Part shown: positions 23,370 to 32,633 of the stretch, in pieces
Numbering within the stretch: position 1 is the stretch's first letter
How the letters are laid out: every line of letters starts with the position of its first letter
Assembly: GCA_048500255.1 (NCBI GenBank)
Contig: JASNYH010000002.1
Location: 310,001 to 374,000, forward strand
Length of the DNA stretch: 64,000 nt
Direction of reading: 5' to 3'
Source of the DNA: JAMHWF01 sp048500255
GTDB taxonomy: Bacteria > Pseudomonadota > Gammaproteobacteria > Burkholderiales > Burkholderiaceae_C
The notes under the pieces: model-generated
The model's input: the letters and a program-made list of their open reading frames with translations, nothing else
Told to the model about the DNA's origin: nothing
Databases searched by the model: none
Program-made: the position numbers and the translations under genes

Positions 23370-24014
23370 TCAGGCCGGCGGCGACGCCGCCGCGCCGGCA
23401 TACTGGTCGACGGCGCCCGCCATCTCCCGGAGCGTCTGCTCCATCGACTTGGAGCCGTAGGGATAGAAGCAGCTGCGGTCGCCGGCGTCCCAGCGGCGGC
23501 GCAGGCCGGGCTGCGACAAGTCCCAGTCGGCGCGGATCTCCTGCGTCAGCTCGCGCAGCACGCCGTGCAGCTCGGCCGTCGACGGCCGGCCCCAGTAGTA
23601 GTAGCCGTTCCACACCTTGTGGATGCGCAGCCTGGGCGCGAGCAGCAAGGTGTGCGGAATCATCGGCAGGTGCTCCGGGTCGGTGTACTCGCAGATGTCG
23701 AGGTCGTCGCGCAGACGCCGCTCCTCGTCGTAGAGGAAAGGATAGTGCGCGCCGAGCTGCTGGCGCAGGTTGTTCGTCGCGTGCCAGTCGTCCGTCGTCA
23801 CGACGACGAGGCGGCAGCTGCCGACGACGAGCTGCGGATGGAAGGCGGTCAGTGCCTTCAGCTGCTCGCGGTCCTTGGGGCAGAAGAAGCCGCGGATCAG
23901 CACCAGCAGCATCGGATCGTCGCCCTGCAGCGCCGACAGCCGGCGCGGCGTCTTGGTGTGGTCGGGGAGCACGTAGTCGGTGAACGGGCGGCCCGGGATG
24001 ATGTCCTTGCGCAT
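23370..24014 (-). CDS. Redoxin-domain (peroxiredoxin-like) protein
   Basis: The 214-residue protein has a thioredoxin-like fold of the redoxin/AhpC type: ALQGDDPMLLVLIRGFFCPKDREQL places a single Cys where peroxiredoxins keep the peroxidatic Cys, followed by VVVTTDDWHATNN and IPHTLLLAPRLRIHKVWNGYYYWGRPS. There is no clear resolving Cys nearby; a later Cys lies in DRSCFYPYG. It probably reduces peroxides or serves as a thiol switch. GGAGGA precedes the ATG inside a hairpin (24017-24048). It lies downstream of the DsrC/TusE-like gene on the same strand. Confidence 0.7.
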   Translation of the reverse strand: MRKDIIPGRPFTDYVLPDHTKTPRRLSALQGDDPMLLVLIRGFFCPKDREQLKALTAFHPQLVVGSCRLVVVTTDDWHATNNLRQQLGAHYPFLYDEERRLRDDLDICEYTDPEHLPMIPHTLLLAPRLRIHKVWNGYYYWGRPSTAELHGVLRELTQEIRADWDLSQPGLRRRWDAGDRSCFYPYGSKSMEQTLREMAGAVDQYAGAAASPPA

Positions 24015-24016
24015 GT

Positions 24017-24048
24017 CGGTCGAGTCCTCCGAAGGAATGACTCGACCG
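24017..24048 (-). promoter_or_regulatory. 10-bp-arm hairpin enclosing the ribosome site
   Basis: CGGTCGAGTC (24017-24026) and GACTCGACCG (24039-24048) are perfect inverted repeats with a 12-base loop. On the minus strand the GGAGGA ribosome site of the redoxin gene lies at the loop/stem edge and the ATG follows 2 bases after the stem. It may control translation or be a protein-binding operator. Confidence 0.5.
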
Positions 24049-24124
24049 GCAAGCCGTGTACGCGTGCTGAGCCGCGTCGCACGGCGGCACGCGCGTTGCC
24101 AACGCAGGTGCAGCGCGCCGCGCG

Positions 24125-24484
24125 TCAGCTCATGTAGGCCTTGGCCTCTTCGCCCGGGTTGGGCAGGCCGGCGATGCGCCACAGGCTGCGGCAGCCGGCG
24201 AACAGCTCGTGCGCGCGGTCGCGCTCGAGACCGGCGGCGCGGCACACGAGGCGCATCACGGGCAGCGCGCCGAGGGCGAACCAGCGCTCGCGCACGAGGC
24301 GGATCACGTCCCAGTGGCGCTCGCCCAGCTCGGCGATGCCGGCCTCGCGCGCCAGCCGCGCCGCCAGCGCGGGCGACCAGGCGCCGGCGTCGACGAGGAA
24401 GCCGTCGTCGTCGAACTCAGCCGCGCAGGGCGGCGACGCGACGCGCGTGGCGGCGGCGGGTGCGGCGAGGGCGGCGGCGGTCAT
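24125..24484 (-). CDS. DsrC/TusE-like protein lacking the conserved cysteines
   Basis: The 119-residue protein aligns by eye with the DsrC/TusE/DsvC family: DDDGFLVDAGAWSPALAARLA, ERHWDVIRLVRERWF and the C-terminal RIAGLPNP. DsrC and TusE carry sulfur on a penultimate Cys of a GLPKPxxCI/CV tail; here the tail is GLPNPGEEAKAYMS with no Cys. The second conserved Cys of DsrC (QACKIAGL) is Trp here, though an unrelated Cys occurs in FAGCRSLW. It therefore cannot act as a classical sulfur carrier and may be a regulatory or divergent member. AAGGA precedes the ATG. Confidence 0.75.
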   Translation of the reverse strand: MTAAALAAPAAATRVASPPCAAEFDDDGFLVDAGAWSPALAARLAREAGIAELGERHWDVIRLVRERWFALGALPVMRLVCRAAGLERDRAHELFAGCRSLWRIAGLPNPGEEAKAYMS

Positions 24485-24586
24485 GGCACGGTCCTTCGTT
24501 TGAACGCTGACGAGGGCGGACCGCCACTCTAGGCGCGCGCGGTGCGCGCACGAACGACAGAATCATCATGTCCATCCAACGCCGCG

Positions 24587-25792
24587 TCATGAAGACGACG
24601 CGGCGGCCGGCGCCCGCGCGCCGCCGAGCAGGACGAGCGTGCCCGCGATCGCCGAGACCAGCGAGCCGCCGAGCACGCCGAGCTTGAGCTGCTGCTCGTG
24701 GTCGGGCCCCAGCCCCTCGAACGCCAGACCGCCGATGAACAGGCTCATCGTGAAGCCGATGCCGCACAGCACGCACACGCCGAAGAATTGCCGCCCGGTC
24801 GCGCCGGCCGGCGCCTGCGCCCAGCCGGCGCGCACCAGCAGGGTGGCCGTGCCCCACACGCCGAGCGCCTTGCCGACCACCAGGCCGGCGGCGATGCCCA
24901 GCGGTATCGGCGCGGCGAAGGTGCCCAGCGTCACGCCGTCGAGCGACACGCCGGCGTTGGCGAAGGCGAACATCGGCAGCACCAGGAACGCCACCCAGGG
25001 GTGCAGGCCGTGCTCCACCGCCTCGAGCGGCGCGCCGCCGCGGCCGTCGCGCAGCGGCACGGCCAGCGCCGTCAGCACGCCGGCCAGCGTGGCGTGCACG
25101 CCCGACTTGAGCACGAACAGCCACATCAGGACGCCGACGGCGACATAGACATCGACGCGCGCGACGCCGCGCCGGTTGAGCACGAGCAGCAGCAGCGCCG
25201 CCGCGCCGGCGCCGACGAGCATCGTCGCCGACAGCCGCTCGGTGTAGAAGAGGGCGATGACGACGATGGCGCCGAGGTCGTCGATGATCGCCACCGCCGT
25301 GAGGAAGACCTTCAGCGACACCGGCACGCGCGGGCCGAGCAGCATCAGGATGCCGATCGCGAAGGCGATGTCGGTGGCCGACGGGATCGCCCAGCCGCGC
25401 AGCGCGAGCGCGTCGCCGGCGTTGATCGCGGCATAGATGGCGGCCGGCACCGCCATGCCGCCGAGCGCCGCGACGGCCGGCAGCACGGCCTGGGAACGCG
25501 TCGACAGCTCGCCCTCGACGAACTCGCGCTTGATCTCGAGGCCGACGAGGAAGAAGAACACCGCCATCCACAAGTCGTTGACCCACAGGATCAGCGGCTT
25601 GGCCAGCACGATGGCGTTGCCGCCGATGCGCACCTCGCCGGGAAACTCGAGGAAGGCGCGGTACCACGGCGCGAGCGGCGAGTTGGCGATCACCAGCGCG
25701 AGCAGCGCGGCGAGGGCCAGCAGGATGCCGCCGGCCGACTCGCTGGCGAAGAAGCGCGCGAAAGCGCCGCGGCCGACGGCGGGCGGCGCCAT
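24587..25792 (-). CDS. nhaA: NhaA Na+/H+ antiporter
   Basis: The 401-residue inner-membrane protein is NhaA: FFASESAGGILLALAALLAL at the N-terminus, WMAVFFFLVGLEIKREF, the paired acidic residues in AVAIIDDLGAIVVIALFYT (the ion-binding aspartates), SGVHATLAGVLTALAVPLR and GIGFTMSLFIGGLAF. It exchanges external protons for internal sodium to keep pH and salt balance. Its ATG shares one base with the stop of the upstream MFS gene (TGATG), so the two are translationally coupled. Confidence 0.93.
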   Translation of the reverse strand: MAPPAVGRGAFARFFASESAGGILLALAALLALVIANSPLAPWYRAFLEFPGEVRIGGNAIVLAKPLILWVNDLWMAVFFFLVGLEIKREFVEGELSTRSQAVLPAVAALGGMAVPAAIYAAINAGDALALRGWAIPSATDIAFAIGILMLLGPRVPVSLKVFLTAVAIIDDLGAIVVIALFYTERLSATMLVGAGAAALLLLVLNRRGVARVDVYVAVGVLMWLFVLKSGVHATLAGVLTALAVPLRDGRGGAPLEAVEHGLHPWVAFLVLPMFAFANAGVSLDGVTLGTFAAPIPLGIAAGLVVGKALGVWGTATLLVRAGWAQAPAGATGRQFFGVCVLCGIGFTMSLFIGGLAFEGLGPDHEQQLKLGVLGGSLVSAIAGTLVLLGGARAPAAASSS

Positions 25793-27072
25793 CAGGCGCG
25801 CCCCAGCGCTCGTCGCGCGCCGCTGCGCGCACCGCGCACGCGCGACCACAGCCACAGCGCGATCGCCAGGTTGACGAGGTTCCACGCGATGCCGTTGACG
25901 AAGGCGGCTTCGTACGAGCCCGTGAGATCGTGCACCTTGCCCGACATCCACCCGCCCAGCGCCATGCCGAACAGCGTGGCCATCAGCACGGTGCCGACGC
26001 GCGCGCCGGCCTCGGCCGGTGCGAAGTGCTCGCGCACGATGATGGCGTAGCTCGGCACGATGCCGCCCTGGAACAGGCCGAACAGCGCCGACACGACGTA
26101 CAGCGGCACCAGGCCGTCGACCGGCAGGAACAGCAGCAGCGCGATGCCCTGCAGCGCCGAGCCGAGCACGAGCGTCGGCAGCCCGCCGATGCGGTCGCAG
26201 ATCGCGCCCGAGACGAGCCGGCTGACGATGCCGCAGGCGAGCATCAGCGAGAGCATCTCGGCGCCGCGCGCCGCACCGTAGCCGAGGTCGCTGCAGTAGG
26301 CCACGATGTGGACCTGCGGCATCGCCATCGCCACGCAGCAGGCGACGCCAGCGATGCACAGCAGCACCTGCGCGTGCGCCGGCGCGAGGCCGAACGGGCG
26401 TTGTGCCGCCGCACCGGCGGGCGCGCCGGTCGGCGCGGCGCCGCGATCCGCGGCGCCCGTGCGCGCCGTCGTCGCCGCCACGCCCGGCGCGCGCTCGCGC
26501 AGCCGCAGCGCGAGCAGCGGCATCGCCAGCAGGCTGAGCACCCCGAGGCCGACGTAGGCCTCGCGCCAGCCCGACATGGAGACGACGTGCTGCACCAGCG
26601 GCGGCCACAGCGTGCCGGCGAGATAGTTGCCGCTAGCGCAGATCGCGACGGCGATGCCGCGCCGGCGCACGAACCACAGCGAGGTGTCGGCCACCAGCGG
26701 CGCGAACGTCGCTGCGCTGCCCAGTGCGCCGAGCAGCACGCCGTGGATCAGCGCGAAGGTGACGATGTCGCCCGACAGCCCGGCCGCGATGTAGCCGCAG
26801 CCCAGGCCGATCGAGCCGACGAGCGCCACCGTCATCACGCCGCGCCGGTCGGCGAGCCGGCCGAGCGCGACGCCGCCGAGCCCGAAGCCGACCATCATCA
26901 GCGTATAGGGCAGCGAGGCGTCCGCGCGCGCGACGCCGAACTCGGCCTGCACCGCCGGCAGCACGACGGGCATCACGTACATCGCGCTCGAGCCGATCGT
27001 CATCAGCGCGAGCACGACGGCCAGGCGCAGCCAGGCGTGGCGCGAATCGGGTTCGTGGCGGGTGTCCGGCAT
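25792..27072 (-). CDS. MFS transporter
   Basis: The 426-residue protein has the twelve-helix pattern of a major facilitator. Helix 1-2 region MTIGSSAMYVMPVVLPAVQ and the loop GRLADRRGVMT (motif A-like) are clear, as is a second half beginning FGLAPAHAQVLLC after an Ala/Gly-rich cytoplasmic linker, with the repeat motif SGAICDRIGGLPT. It resembles monocarboxylate or oxalate/formate-type carriers, but the substrate is uncertain. It overlaps nhaA by one base. Confidence 0.85.
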   Translation of the reverse strand: MPDTRHEPDSRHAWLRLAVVLALMTIGSSAMYVMPVVLPAVQAEFGVARADASLPYTLMMVGFGLGGVALGRLADRRGVMTVALVGSIGLGCGYIAAGLSGDIVTFALIHGVLLGALGSAATFAPLVADTSLWFVRRRGIAVAICASGNYLAGTLWPPLVQHVVSMSGWREAYVGLGVLSLLAMPLLALRLRERAPGVAATTARTGAADRGAAPTGAPAGAAAQRPFGLAPAHAQVLLCIAGVACCVAMAMPQVHIVAYCSDLGYGAARGAEMLSLMLACGIVSRLVSGAICDRIGGLPTLVLGSALQGIALLLFLPVDGLVPLYVVSALFGLFQGGIVPSYAIIVREHFAPAEAGARVGTVLMATLFGMALGGWMSGKVHDLTGSYEAAFVNGIAWNLVNLAIALWLWSRVRGARSGARRALGRA

Positions 27073-27264
27073 CGCACGATTGTGCCGAGCGCCGGCGCGC
27101 GGCCTGCCGGGGGCTTGCCCTGCCGCGGCGTCGCCGCTGCGCGCGGTAACAGACATCGGCACCTCGTCGTGCGACGATGGTTTCGCGCCGCCGCCGCTCT
27201 TGCGGGCACCCGGTTTGCTCCCGCCGCATGCCCGGCGGTCAGGCGCCGGATCGGAGCTCGTTCG

Positions 27265-28770
27265 ATGCGCCTTACCGTGCCTGTGGGTGGCAGCGGGCCA
27301 TGCTGGCTGGCCGTGGCACTGTTCGTCGTCGCGGGGGTTGCGCCCGCGGCGCTGCGCGCCGAGCCGTCCGTGCCGTGGACGCCGAGCCCCGCCGCGCGCC
27401 ATGCGCTGCAGTGGCTCGCAGACGAGGCCGGCCTCGACCTGCCGACGATGCAGTGGCCGCTGCCGCGCGCCGCCGTGCTGCACGCGCTCGACGCGCTGCC
27501 GGCCGGCGACGCGCCGGGCCGCAGCGCCGACGCCGTGGCGCTGCTGCGCCGCGAACTCGACGCCGACGCCCATGCGCGCGCCGCCGTCGCGCTGCGCAGC
27601 CGCGCCGATGCGCTCGTCGGCTACGGCGACGACGCCACGCCCGGCAGCGCCCTCGCGCTGCGCTCGGCCGTCACGGGCGGTCGAAACGTCGCCATGCGGC
27701 TGGGCGCTCGCGTCGAAGCGCGCGCCCACGTCGACCGCGGCGGTGCGAGCGGCCGACTCGACGACAGTGCGCTCGTCGTCGAGGCGCTCGGCGTGCAGCT
27801 GCGCGCCTCGTCGCAGCGCAGCTGGTGGAGCCCGGGCTGGCAGGGCGCGCTGGCGCTCGGCCACAACGCGCCGGCGCTCAATGCCGTCGGGCTGCAGCGC
27901 GCGTCGGCGTCGCGCTCGGCGTCGCCATGGCTGGCCTGGCTGGGGCCGTGGAGCTTCGACGTCTTCGTCGCGCGCACCGAGGACGGCGACGGCTTCTCGT
28001 CGCGGCCCTACCTGATCGCCAACCGGCTCACGTTCAAGCCCTGGTCGCTCGTCGAGCTGGGCCTGACGAAGACGACGCAATGGGGCGGCACCGGCCGCCC
28101 GCAGAGCTGGCGCAGCCTGTTCGACGCCTGGATCGGCTCCGACCTCAACACCGACGGCGACACCTCCGTCGCCGGCGACGCCGCCAACGCGCTGGCCGGC
28201 TTCGACCTGCGGCTGCGCTGCCCGTTCGGCCTGCGCTGCGCCGCCTACGGCCAGTGGATCGGCGAAGACGAGGCGAGCAACCTGCCTTCGAAGTACCTCA
28301 ACCTGTGGGGGCTCGAGCTGTGGTCGGCCGACGGCACGAGCCGCTGGTTCGGCGAGTTCGCCGAGACCTTCTGCCACAGCAGCGTCGTGCACCAGCCCGA
28401 GCGCAACTGCGCCTACCGCAACCACGCCTATGCGCAGGGCTACACGAGCGCCGGCCGCTGGATCGGCCATGCCGCCGGGCCCGATTCGCGCCTCGTCACG
28501 ATCGGCTGGCTGCACGCCGGCGGCGCGTCGCTGCGGCTGCACGGCGGCAGCGTCGGCTCGCGCGTCGGCAGCTCGAGCCCGACCGGCCTCGATCCCGCGC
28601 ATGCCGGGCGCCTGGTCGGCGCGTCGGCGCGCTGGCGCTTCGCGTTGAGCCCCCACGTCAGCGTCGCGCCCGAGATCGACTGGCTGCGCGTGCGCGCGCC
28701 GCAGGGCCGGCGCAGCGAGGCGCGCGTCGGCGCGACACTGAGCGTGGCGCTCGACGACGACGCGCGTTGA
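27265..28770 (+). CDS. Wzi-like capsule assembly outer-membrane protein
   Basis: The 501-residue protein has a signal peptide (WLAVALFVVAGVAPAALRA) and then a helical N-terminal region followed by alternating beta strands, matching the Wzi/capsule assembly family. Family-like blocks include NRLTFKPWSLVELGLTKTTQWGG, FDAWIGSDLNTDGDTS, YGQWIGEDEASNLPSKY and EFAETFCHSS. Wzi binds capsular polysaccharide at the outer membrane. No capsule biosynthesis genes lie in this window, so it is an orphan copy. Confidence 0.8.
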   Translation: MRLTVPVGGSGPCWLAVALFVVAGVAPAALRAEPSVPWTPSPAARHALQWLADEAGLDLPTMQWPLPRAAVLHALDALPAGDAPGRSADAVALLRRELDADAHARAAVALRSRADALVGYGDDATPGSALALRSAVTGGRNVAMRLGARVEARAHVDRGGASGRLDDSALVVEALGVQLRASSQRSWWSPGWQGALALGHNAPALNAVGLQRASASRSASPWLAWLGPWSFDVFVARTEDGDGFSSRPYLIANRLTFKPWSLVELGLTKTTQWGGTGRPQSWRSLFDAWIGSDLNTDGDTSVAGDAANALAGFDLRLRCPFGLRCAAYGQWIGEDEASNLPSKYLNLWGLELWSADGTSRWFGEFAETFCHSSVVHQPERNCAYRNHAYAQGYTSAGRWIGHAAGPDSRLVTIGWLHAGGASLRLHGGSVGSRVGSSSPTGLDPAHAGRLVGASARWRFALSPHVSVAPEIDWLRVRAPQGRRSEARVGATLSVALDDDAR

Positions 28771-28852
28771 GCGCCGCGTGCGCCGCCGCGGGGTGCCGGC
28801 CGGTGGCGCCCCCGATGGCGGCTGGGTCCGAACCGCCCTATCGTCGCAGCGC

Positions 28853-30430
28853 ATGAGCCTGCTCGTTTCGCTGCTGCTGCGCCAGGCGCGCCTCGACGAC
28901 CCGCGCCGGAGCGCCGTCTTCCACGGCAGCGTGCCGCACGCCAGCCATCTCGAATGGGCCGCGCGCAGCGCCGGCCTCGCCGAGCGGCTGCGCGGAGCCG
29001 GTCTCGCGCCCGGCGACCGCGTGCTGCTGTTCATGCGCAACCATCCGCGCTACCTCGAGCTGCTGTGGGGTGCGTGGTGGGCCGGCCTCGTCGCCGTGCC
29101 GGTCAACGCCAAGCTGCATCCGAAGGAGGTCGAGTGGATCGTCGGCGATGCGCAGGCGCGCTGGGCCTTCGTGACGCGCGACGTCGCGCAAGAGGCGACG
29201 CTGGCCGGCCTCGAGCGCCAGGTCGATGCCGAATCGGCCGAGGCCGACGCGCTGCTCGCGCCGGCCGACGACGCTTTCGCCGTGCCGGCCGCCGAGCGCG
29301 CGCCCGACGACACGGCGTGGTTGTTCTACACCAGCGGCACGACGGGCCGGCCCAAGGGCGTGATGATCACGCAGCGCAACCTGATGACGATGGGTCTGGC
29401 CTACTTCGCCGACGTCGACGCCGTCGCGCGCGACGACGCCATCGTCTACGGCGCGCCGATGTCGCACGGCGCCGGCCTCTATGCGATCCCGCATCTGATG
29501 GCGGGCGCGCGCCACGTCGTGCCGGCAACGGGCGGCGTCGACCCGGCCGAGCTGTATGCGCTCGGCCGCGAGGTCGGCCCGCTGTCGACCTTCGCCGCGC
29601 CGACGATCGTCAAGCGCCTGGTCGACCACGCCGAGCAGGCGGGCCTCGGCCCCGCCGATGCGGCGCGCTCGTTCAAGACGATCGTCTACGGCGGCGCGCC
29701 GATGTATGCCGCCGACATCGAGCGCGCGCTGCGCGTGATGGGGCCGCGCTTCGTGCAGATCTACGGCCAGGGCGAGACCCCGATGGTCGCGACGGCGCTG
29801 GCGCGCCGCCACCTCGTGGACACGGCGCACCCGCGCCACCGTGAGCGCCTCGCGTCGGTCGGCGTGGCGCAGACGCCGGTGCGCGTGCGCGTCGTCGATG
29901 CGCAGGGTCGCGACCTGCCGGCCGGCGAGGTCGGCGAAGTCGTCGTCGAGGGCGACAGCGTGATGGCCGGCTACTGGCGCAACCCCGAGGCCACGGCCGC
30001 GGCGATCCGCGACGGGTGGCTGTGGACCGGCGACGTCGGCAGCCTCGACGACGACGGCTTCCTCACGCTGAAGGACCGCAGCAAGGACTTGATCATCAGC
30101 GGCGGCTCCAACATCTATCCGCGCGAAGTCGAGGAAGTGCTGCTCACCGCACCCGGCGTCGCCGAGGCCGCCGTCGTCGGCGCGCCGGACGCCGAATGGG
30201 GCGAAGCCGTCGTCGCCTTCGTCGTGCCGCGTGCCGGCGCAGCGGTCGACGCCGACGCGCTCGACGCCCACTGCCTCGCCCAGATGGCCCGCTTCAAGCG
30301 GCCCAAGCGCTATGTCTTCGTCGACGAGCTGCCGAAGAACAACTACGGGAAGGTGTTGAAGACGATGCTGCGGCAGCGTTGCGCGGCATCGGAGTCGGCA
30401 TCGCCCGATGCGCGAAACGATGCAGGTTGA
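28853..30430 (+). CDS. AMP-binding acyl-CoA synthetase
   Basis: The 525-residue enzyme belongs to the ANL adenylating superfamily. FYTSGTTGRPKGVMITQRNL is the phosphate-binding loop (about residues 159-178), IYGQGETPMVATA stands at the A5 position, WLWTGDVGSLDDDGFLTLKDRSKDLIISGGSNIYP gives the A7-A8 motifs, and LPKNNYGKVLKTMLR carries the A10 catalytic Lys. It would activate a carboxylic acid to its CoA thioester. The fatty-acid or aromatic nature of the substrate is not evident. It is 82 bases from the Wzi-like gene. Confidence 0.88.
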   Translation: MSLLVSLLLRQARLDDPRRSAVFHGSVPHASHLEWAARSAGLAERLRGAGLAPGDRVLLFMRNHPRYLELLWGAWWAGLVAVPVNAKLHPKEVEWIVGDAQARWAFVTRDVAQEATLAGLERQVDAESAEADALLAPADDAFAVPAAERAPDDTAWLFYTSGTTGRPKGVMITQRNLMTMGLAYFADVDAVARDDAIVYGAPMSHGAGLYAIPHLMAGARHVVPATGGVDPAELYALGREVGPLSTFAAPTIVKRLVDHAEQAGLGPADAARSFKTIVYGGAPMYAADIERALRVMGPRFVQIYGQGETPMVATALARRHLVDTAHPRHRERLASVGVAQTPVRVRVVDAQGRDLPAGEVGEVVVEGDSVMAGYWRNPEATAAAIRDGWLWTGDVGSLDDDGFLTLKDRSKDLIISGGSNIYPREVEEVLLTAPGVAEAAVVGAPDAEWGEAVVAFVVPRAGAAVDADALDAHCLAQMARFKRPKRYVFVDELPKNNYGKVLKTMLRQRCAASESASPDARNDAG

Positions 30431-30457
30431 TGCCCCCGCCGACGTAGCGCGCCGGGC

Positions 30458-31561
30458 TCATGTCTCCCTCAACGCCGGCAAGGCACTCCCGCTGCGCGAC
30501 GACGACACCACGGCCATAGCCCACAGCAACCCGACGATCGCCAGTGCGGCCGCCGCCTTCGGCAGCGGCGTCAGCGACGACTCGAACCAGAGGAACGCGC
30601 ACACCGCGCCGATCAGCAGCGCGAACAAGGCCAGCGCCGTCGCCGCCGCGCCCCGCGCCAGCGACGGGTCCCAGCGCTGCGCGCGTGCCTCGGCGAGGTC
30701 GAAAGCCGGCTTGGGCCAGCGCGCCGCCACGTCGGCCGGGCGCCAGCCCGGCGGCGCGAGCCACACGCGCAGCTTGTCGCGCCAGCGGCGTGCGCGCCAG
30801 CTGTCGAGCGCCAGGTCGCGATAGACCTGCAGGTTGGCCCACAGCGGGTTCCAGCTGCGCAGCGGCGTGCGCGTGCCGTAGACGCAGGGCTCGTCGTCGC
30901 GCTCCTCGGCGAACGTGCCGAACATCCGATCCCACACGACGAGGATGCCGCCGTAGTTGCGATCGAGGTAGCGGTCGTTCACGGCATGGTGCACGCGGTG
31001 GTTGCTCGGCGAGCAGAACCAGCGGTCGAACCAGCCCAGCTTGCCGACCTGCTCGGTGTGGACCCAGAACTGGTACAGCAGGTCGATCAGCGCCACGCCG
31101 GCGAAGACGACGGGCGGCACGCCGGCCACCGCCAGCGGCAGGTAGAAGATCCAGCCGAACACGAAGCCGCTGCTCGTCTGGCGCAGCGCCGTCGAGAGGT
31201 TGTAGTCCTCGCTCTGGTGGTGCACGGCGTGCGCCGCCCACAGCACGGCGACGCGGTGGCCGGCGCGGTGGTAGAGGTAGTAGCAGAAGTCGTAGGCGAC
31301 GAGCGCGCCGATCCACACCCAGGGCGACTTTGCATCGAGGCGCCACAGCGCGAGGTGCTCGTAGGCCAGCGCATAGAGGCCGACGAGCAAGAGCCGCACG
31401 AACACCGCCGACACCTGGCTCAGCATGCCCAGCCCGATGCTCGCGAGCGCGTCGGCCACACGATACGTGTTGCGCCCGCGCGCGACGCCGACGGCCCATT
31501 CGACGGCGATCAGGCCGAGGAACACCGGCGTCGCGAGTACGATGACTTGCGAGGCCGTCAT
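30458..31561 (-). CDS. Sterol desaturase / fatty acid hydroxylase family protein
   Basis: The 367-residue integral membrane protein carries the histidine clusters of the diiron hydroxylase superfamily: YHRAGHRVAVLWAAHAVHHQSEDYN and SNHRVHHAVNDRYLDRNYGG. Several transmembrane helices surround them and the C-terminal 100 residues add two more helices. Such enzymes hydroxylate or desaturate lipids using oxygen. The ATG at 31561 is chosen as the residue before the first hydrophobic helix; an extended start upstream would run toward the divergent SDR gene. Confidence 0.85.
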   Translation of the reverse strand: MTASQVIVLATPVFLGLIAVEWAVGVARGRNTYRVADALASIGLGMLSQVSAVFVRLLLVGLYALAYEHLALWRLDAKSPWVWIGALVAYDFCYYLYHRAGHRVAVLWAAHAVHHQSEDYNLSTALRQTSSGFVFGWIFYLPLAVAGVPPVVFAGVALIDLLYQFWVHTEQVGKLGWFDRWFCSPSNHRVHHAVNDRYLDRNYGGILVVWDRMFGTFAEERDDEPCVYGTRTPLRSWNPLWANLQVYRDLALDSWRARRWRDKLRVWLAPPGWRPADVAARWPKPAFDLAEARAQRWDPSLARGAAATALALFALLIGAVCAFLWFESSLTPLPKAAAALAIVGLLWAMAVVSSSRSGSALPALRET

Positions 31562-31710
31562 GGGGCGGGAGGCGCTGGCATGGGCAGGCTCGGCACGGGG
31601 TGTCGCGGTGTCGCCGTCGATCGTCGGCCGGATCACTGTAGCGAAGCCGCGGCGCGCCGCGATCGGGACCAGCCCCGAGCGCACGCCGTGCGCGGCACAA
31701 TCGGCCCACC

Positions 31711-32487
31711 ATGCAGCAGCACCCACAACAGCCGCCGCCGCGCGTCGTGCTGATCACCGGCGCCGGCCGCGGCATCGGCGCCGCGACGGCGCGCCTGGCC
31801 GCCGAGCGCGGCTGGGACGTCGCCGTCAACTACCTGCGCGACGAAGCCGCCGCATCGGCCATCGTCGAGCAGGTGCGCGCGCTCGGCCGGCGCGCGATCG
31901 CGATCCGCGCCGACCAGTCGCTCGAGGCCGACGTGCTGCGCCTGTTCGACGCCGTCGATCGCGAGTTCGGCGCGGGCGCGCTGCGCGGCCTGGTCAACAA
32001 CGCCGGCATCGTCGACGCGGCGACGCGCGTCGAGGCCATGAGCGCCGCGCGCATCGCTCGCATGTTCGCCGTCAACGCCGTCGGCCCGATGCTGTGCGCG
32101 CGCGAGGCGGTGCGCCGCATGAGCACGGCGCGCGGCGGCGCGGGCGGCGCCATCGTCAACGTGTCGTCGGTGGCGGCGCGCGGCGGCGGCGCCCACCAGT
32201 ACGTCGACTATGCGGCGAGCAAGGGCGCGATCGACACCTTCACGATCGGCTTGGCGAAGGAGGTCGCCGCCGAGGGCATCCGCGTCAACGCCGTGCGCCC
32301 CGGCATCACCGACACCGACATCCACGCCTCGGGCGGCCAGCCCGACCGCGCCTGGCGCCTCGCGCCGCAGATCCCGATGCAGCGCCCCGCCACGCCCGAT
32401 GAAATCGCGCACGCCATCGTGTGGCTGCTGTCGGACGACGCGAGCTACGCCACCGGCGCCCTGCTCGACGTGGCGGGCGGGCGGTGA
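31711..32487 (+). CDS. SDR family oxidoreductase
   Basis: The 258-residue protein is a classical short-chain dehydrogenase/reductase: TGAGRGIGAAT (cofactor loop), LVNNAGIV, IVNVSSVAARGG with the catalytic Ser, YVDYAASKGA with the Tyr/Lys pair, and RPGITDTDIHASGG. The residue pattern after the second strand (NYLRDEAAA) suggests NADP(H). FabG-like ketoreductase activity is the default prediction but the substrate is unknown. It is divergent from the sterol desaturase gene. Confidence 0.88.
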   Translation: MQQHPQQPPPRVVLITGAGRGIGAATARLAAERGWDVAVNYLRDEAAASAIVEQVRALGRRAIAIRADQSLEADVLRLFDAVDREFGAGALRGLVNNAGIVDAATRVEAMSAARIARMFAVNAVGPMLCAREAVRRMSTARGGAGGAIVNVSSVAARGGGAHQYVDYAASKGAIDTFTIGLAKEVAAEGIRVNAVRPGITDTDIHASGGQPDRAWRLAPQIPMQRPATPDEIAHAIVWLLSDDASYATGALLDVAGGR

Positions 32488-32633
32488 GTGCTCGCCCGCG
32501 GCCGCAGACCTTCGGCCAGGTACGCCTCGGCGTCCTGCTCAAGGGCTTCGACCGCCTGCGCCACCCCGGCTGGTCGACCGGGCTGTACGTCGCGATGGGC
32601 GCTCCGGCACGCGCAGTAGAGCGCGCCCTGCGC

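Noticed and set aside
32488..32633. A remnant gene in the gap between the SDR and nitrilase genes
   Set aside because: A minus-strand frame reads EALEQDAEAYLAEGLRPRAS, which looks protein-like, but it is too short, has no start and no neighbour to belong to.
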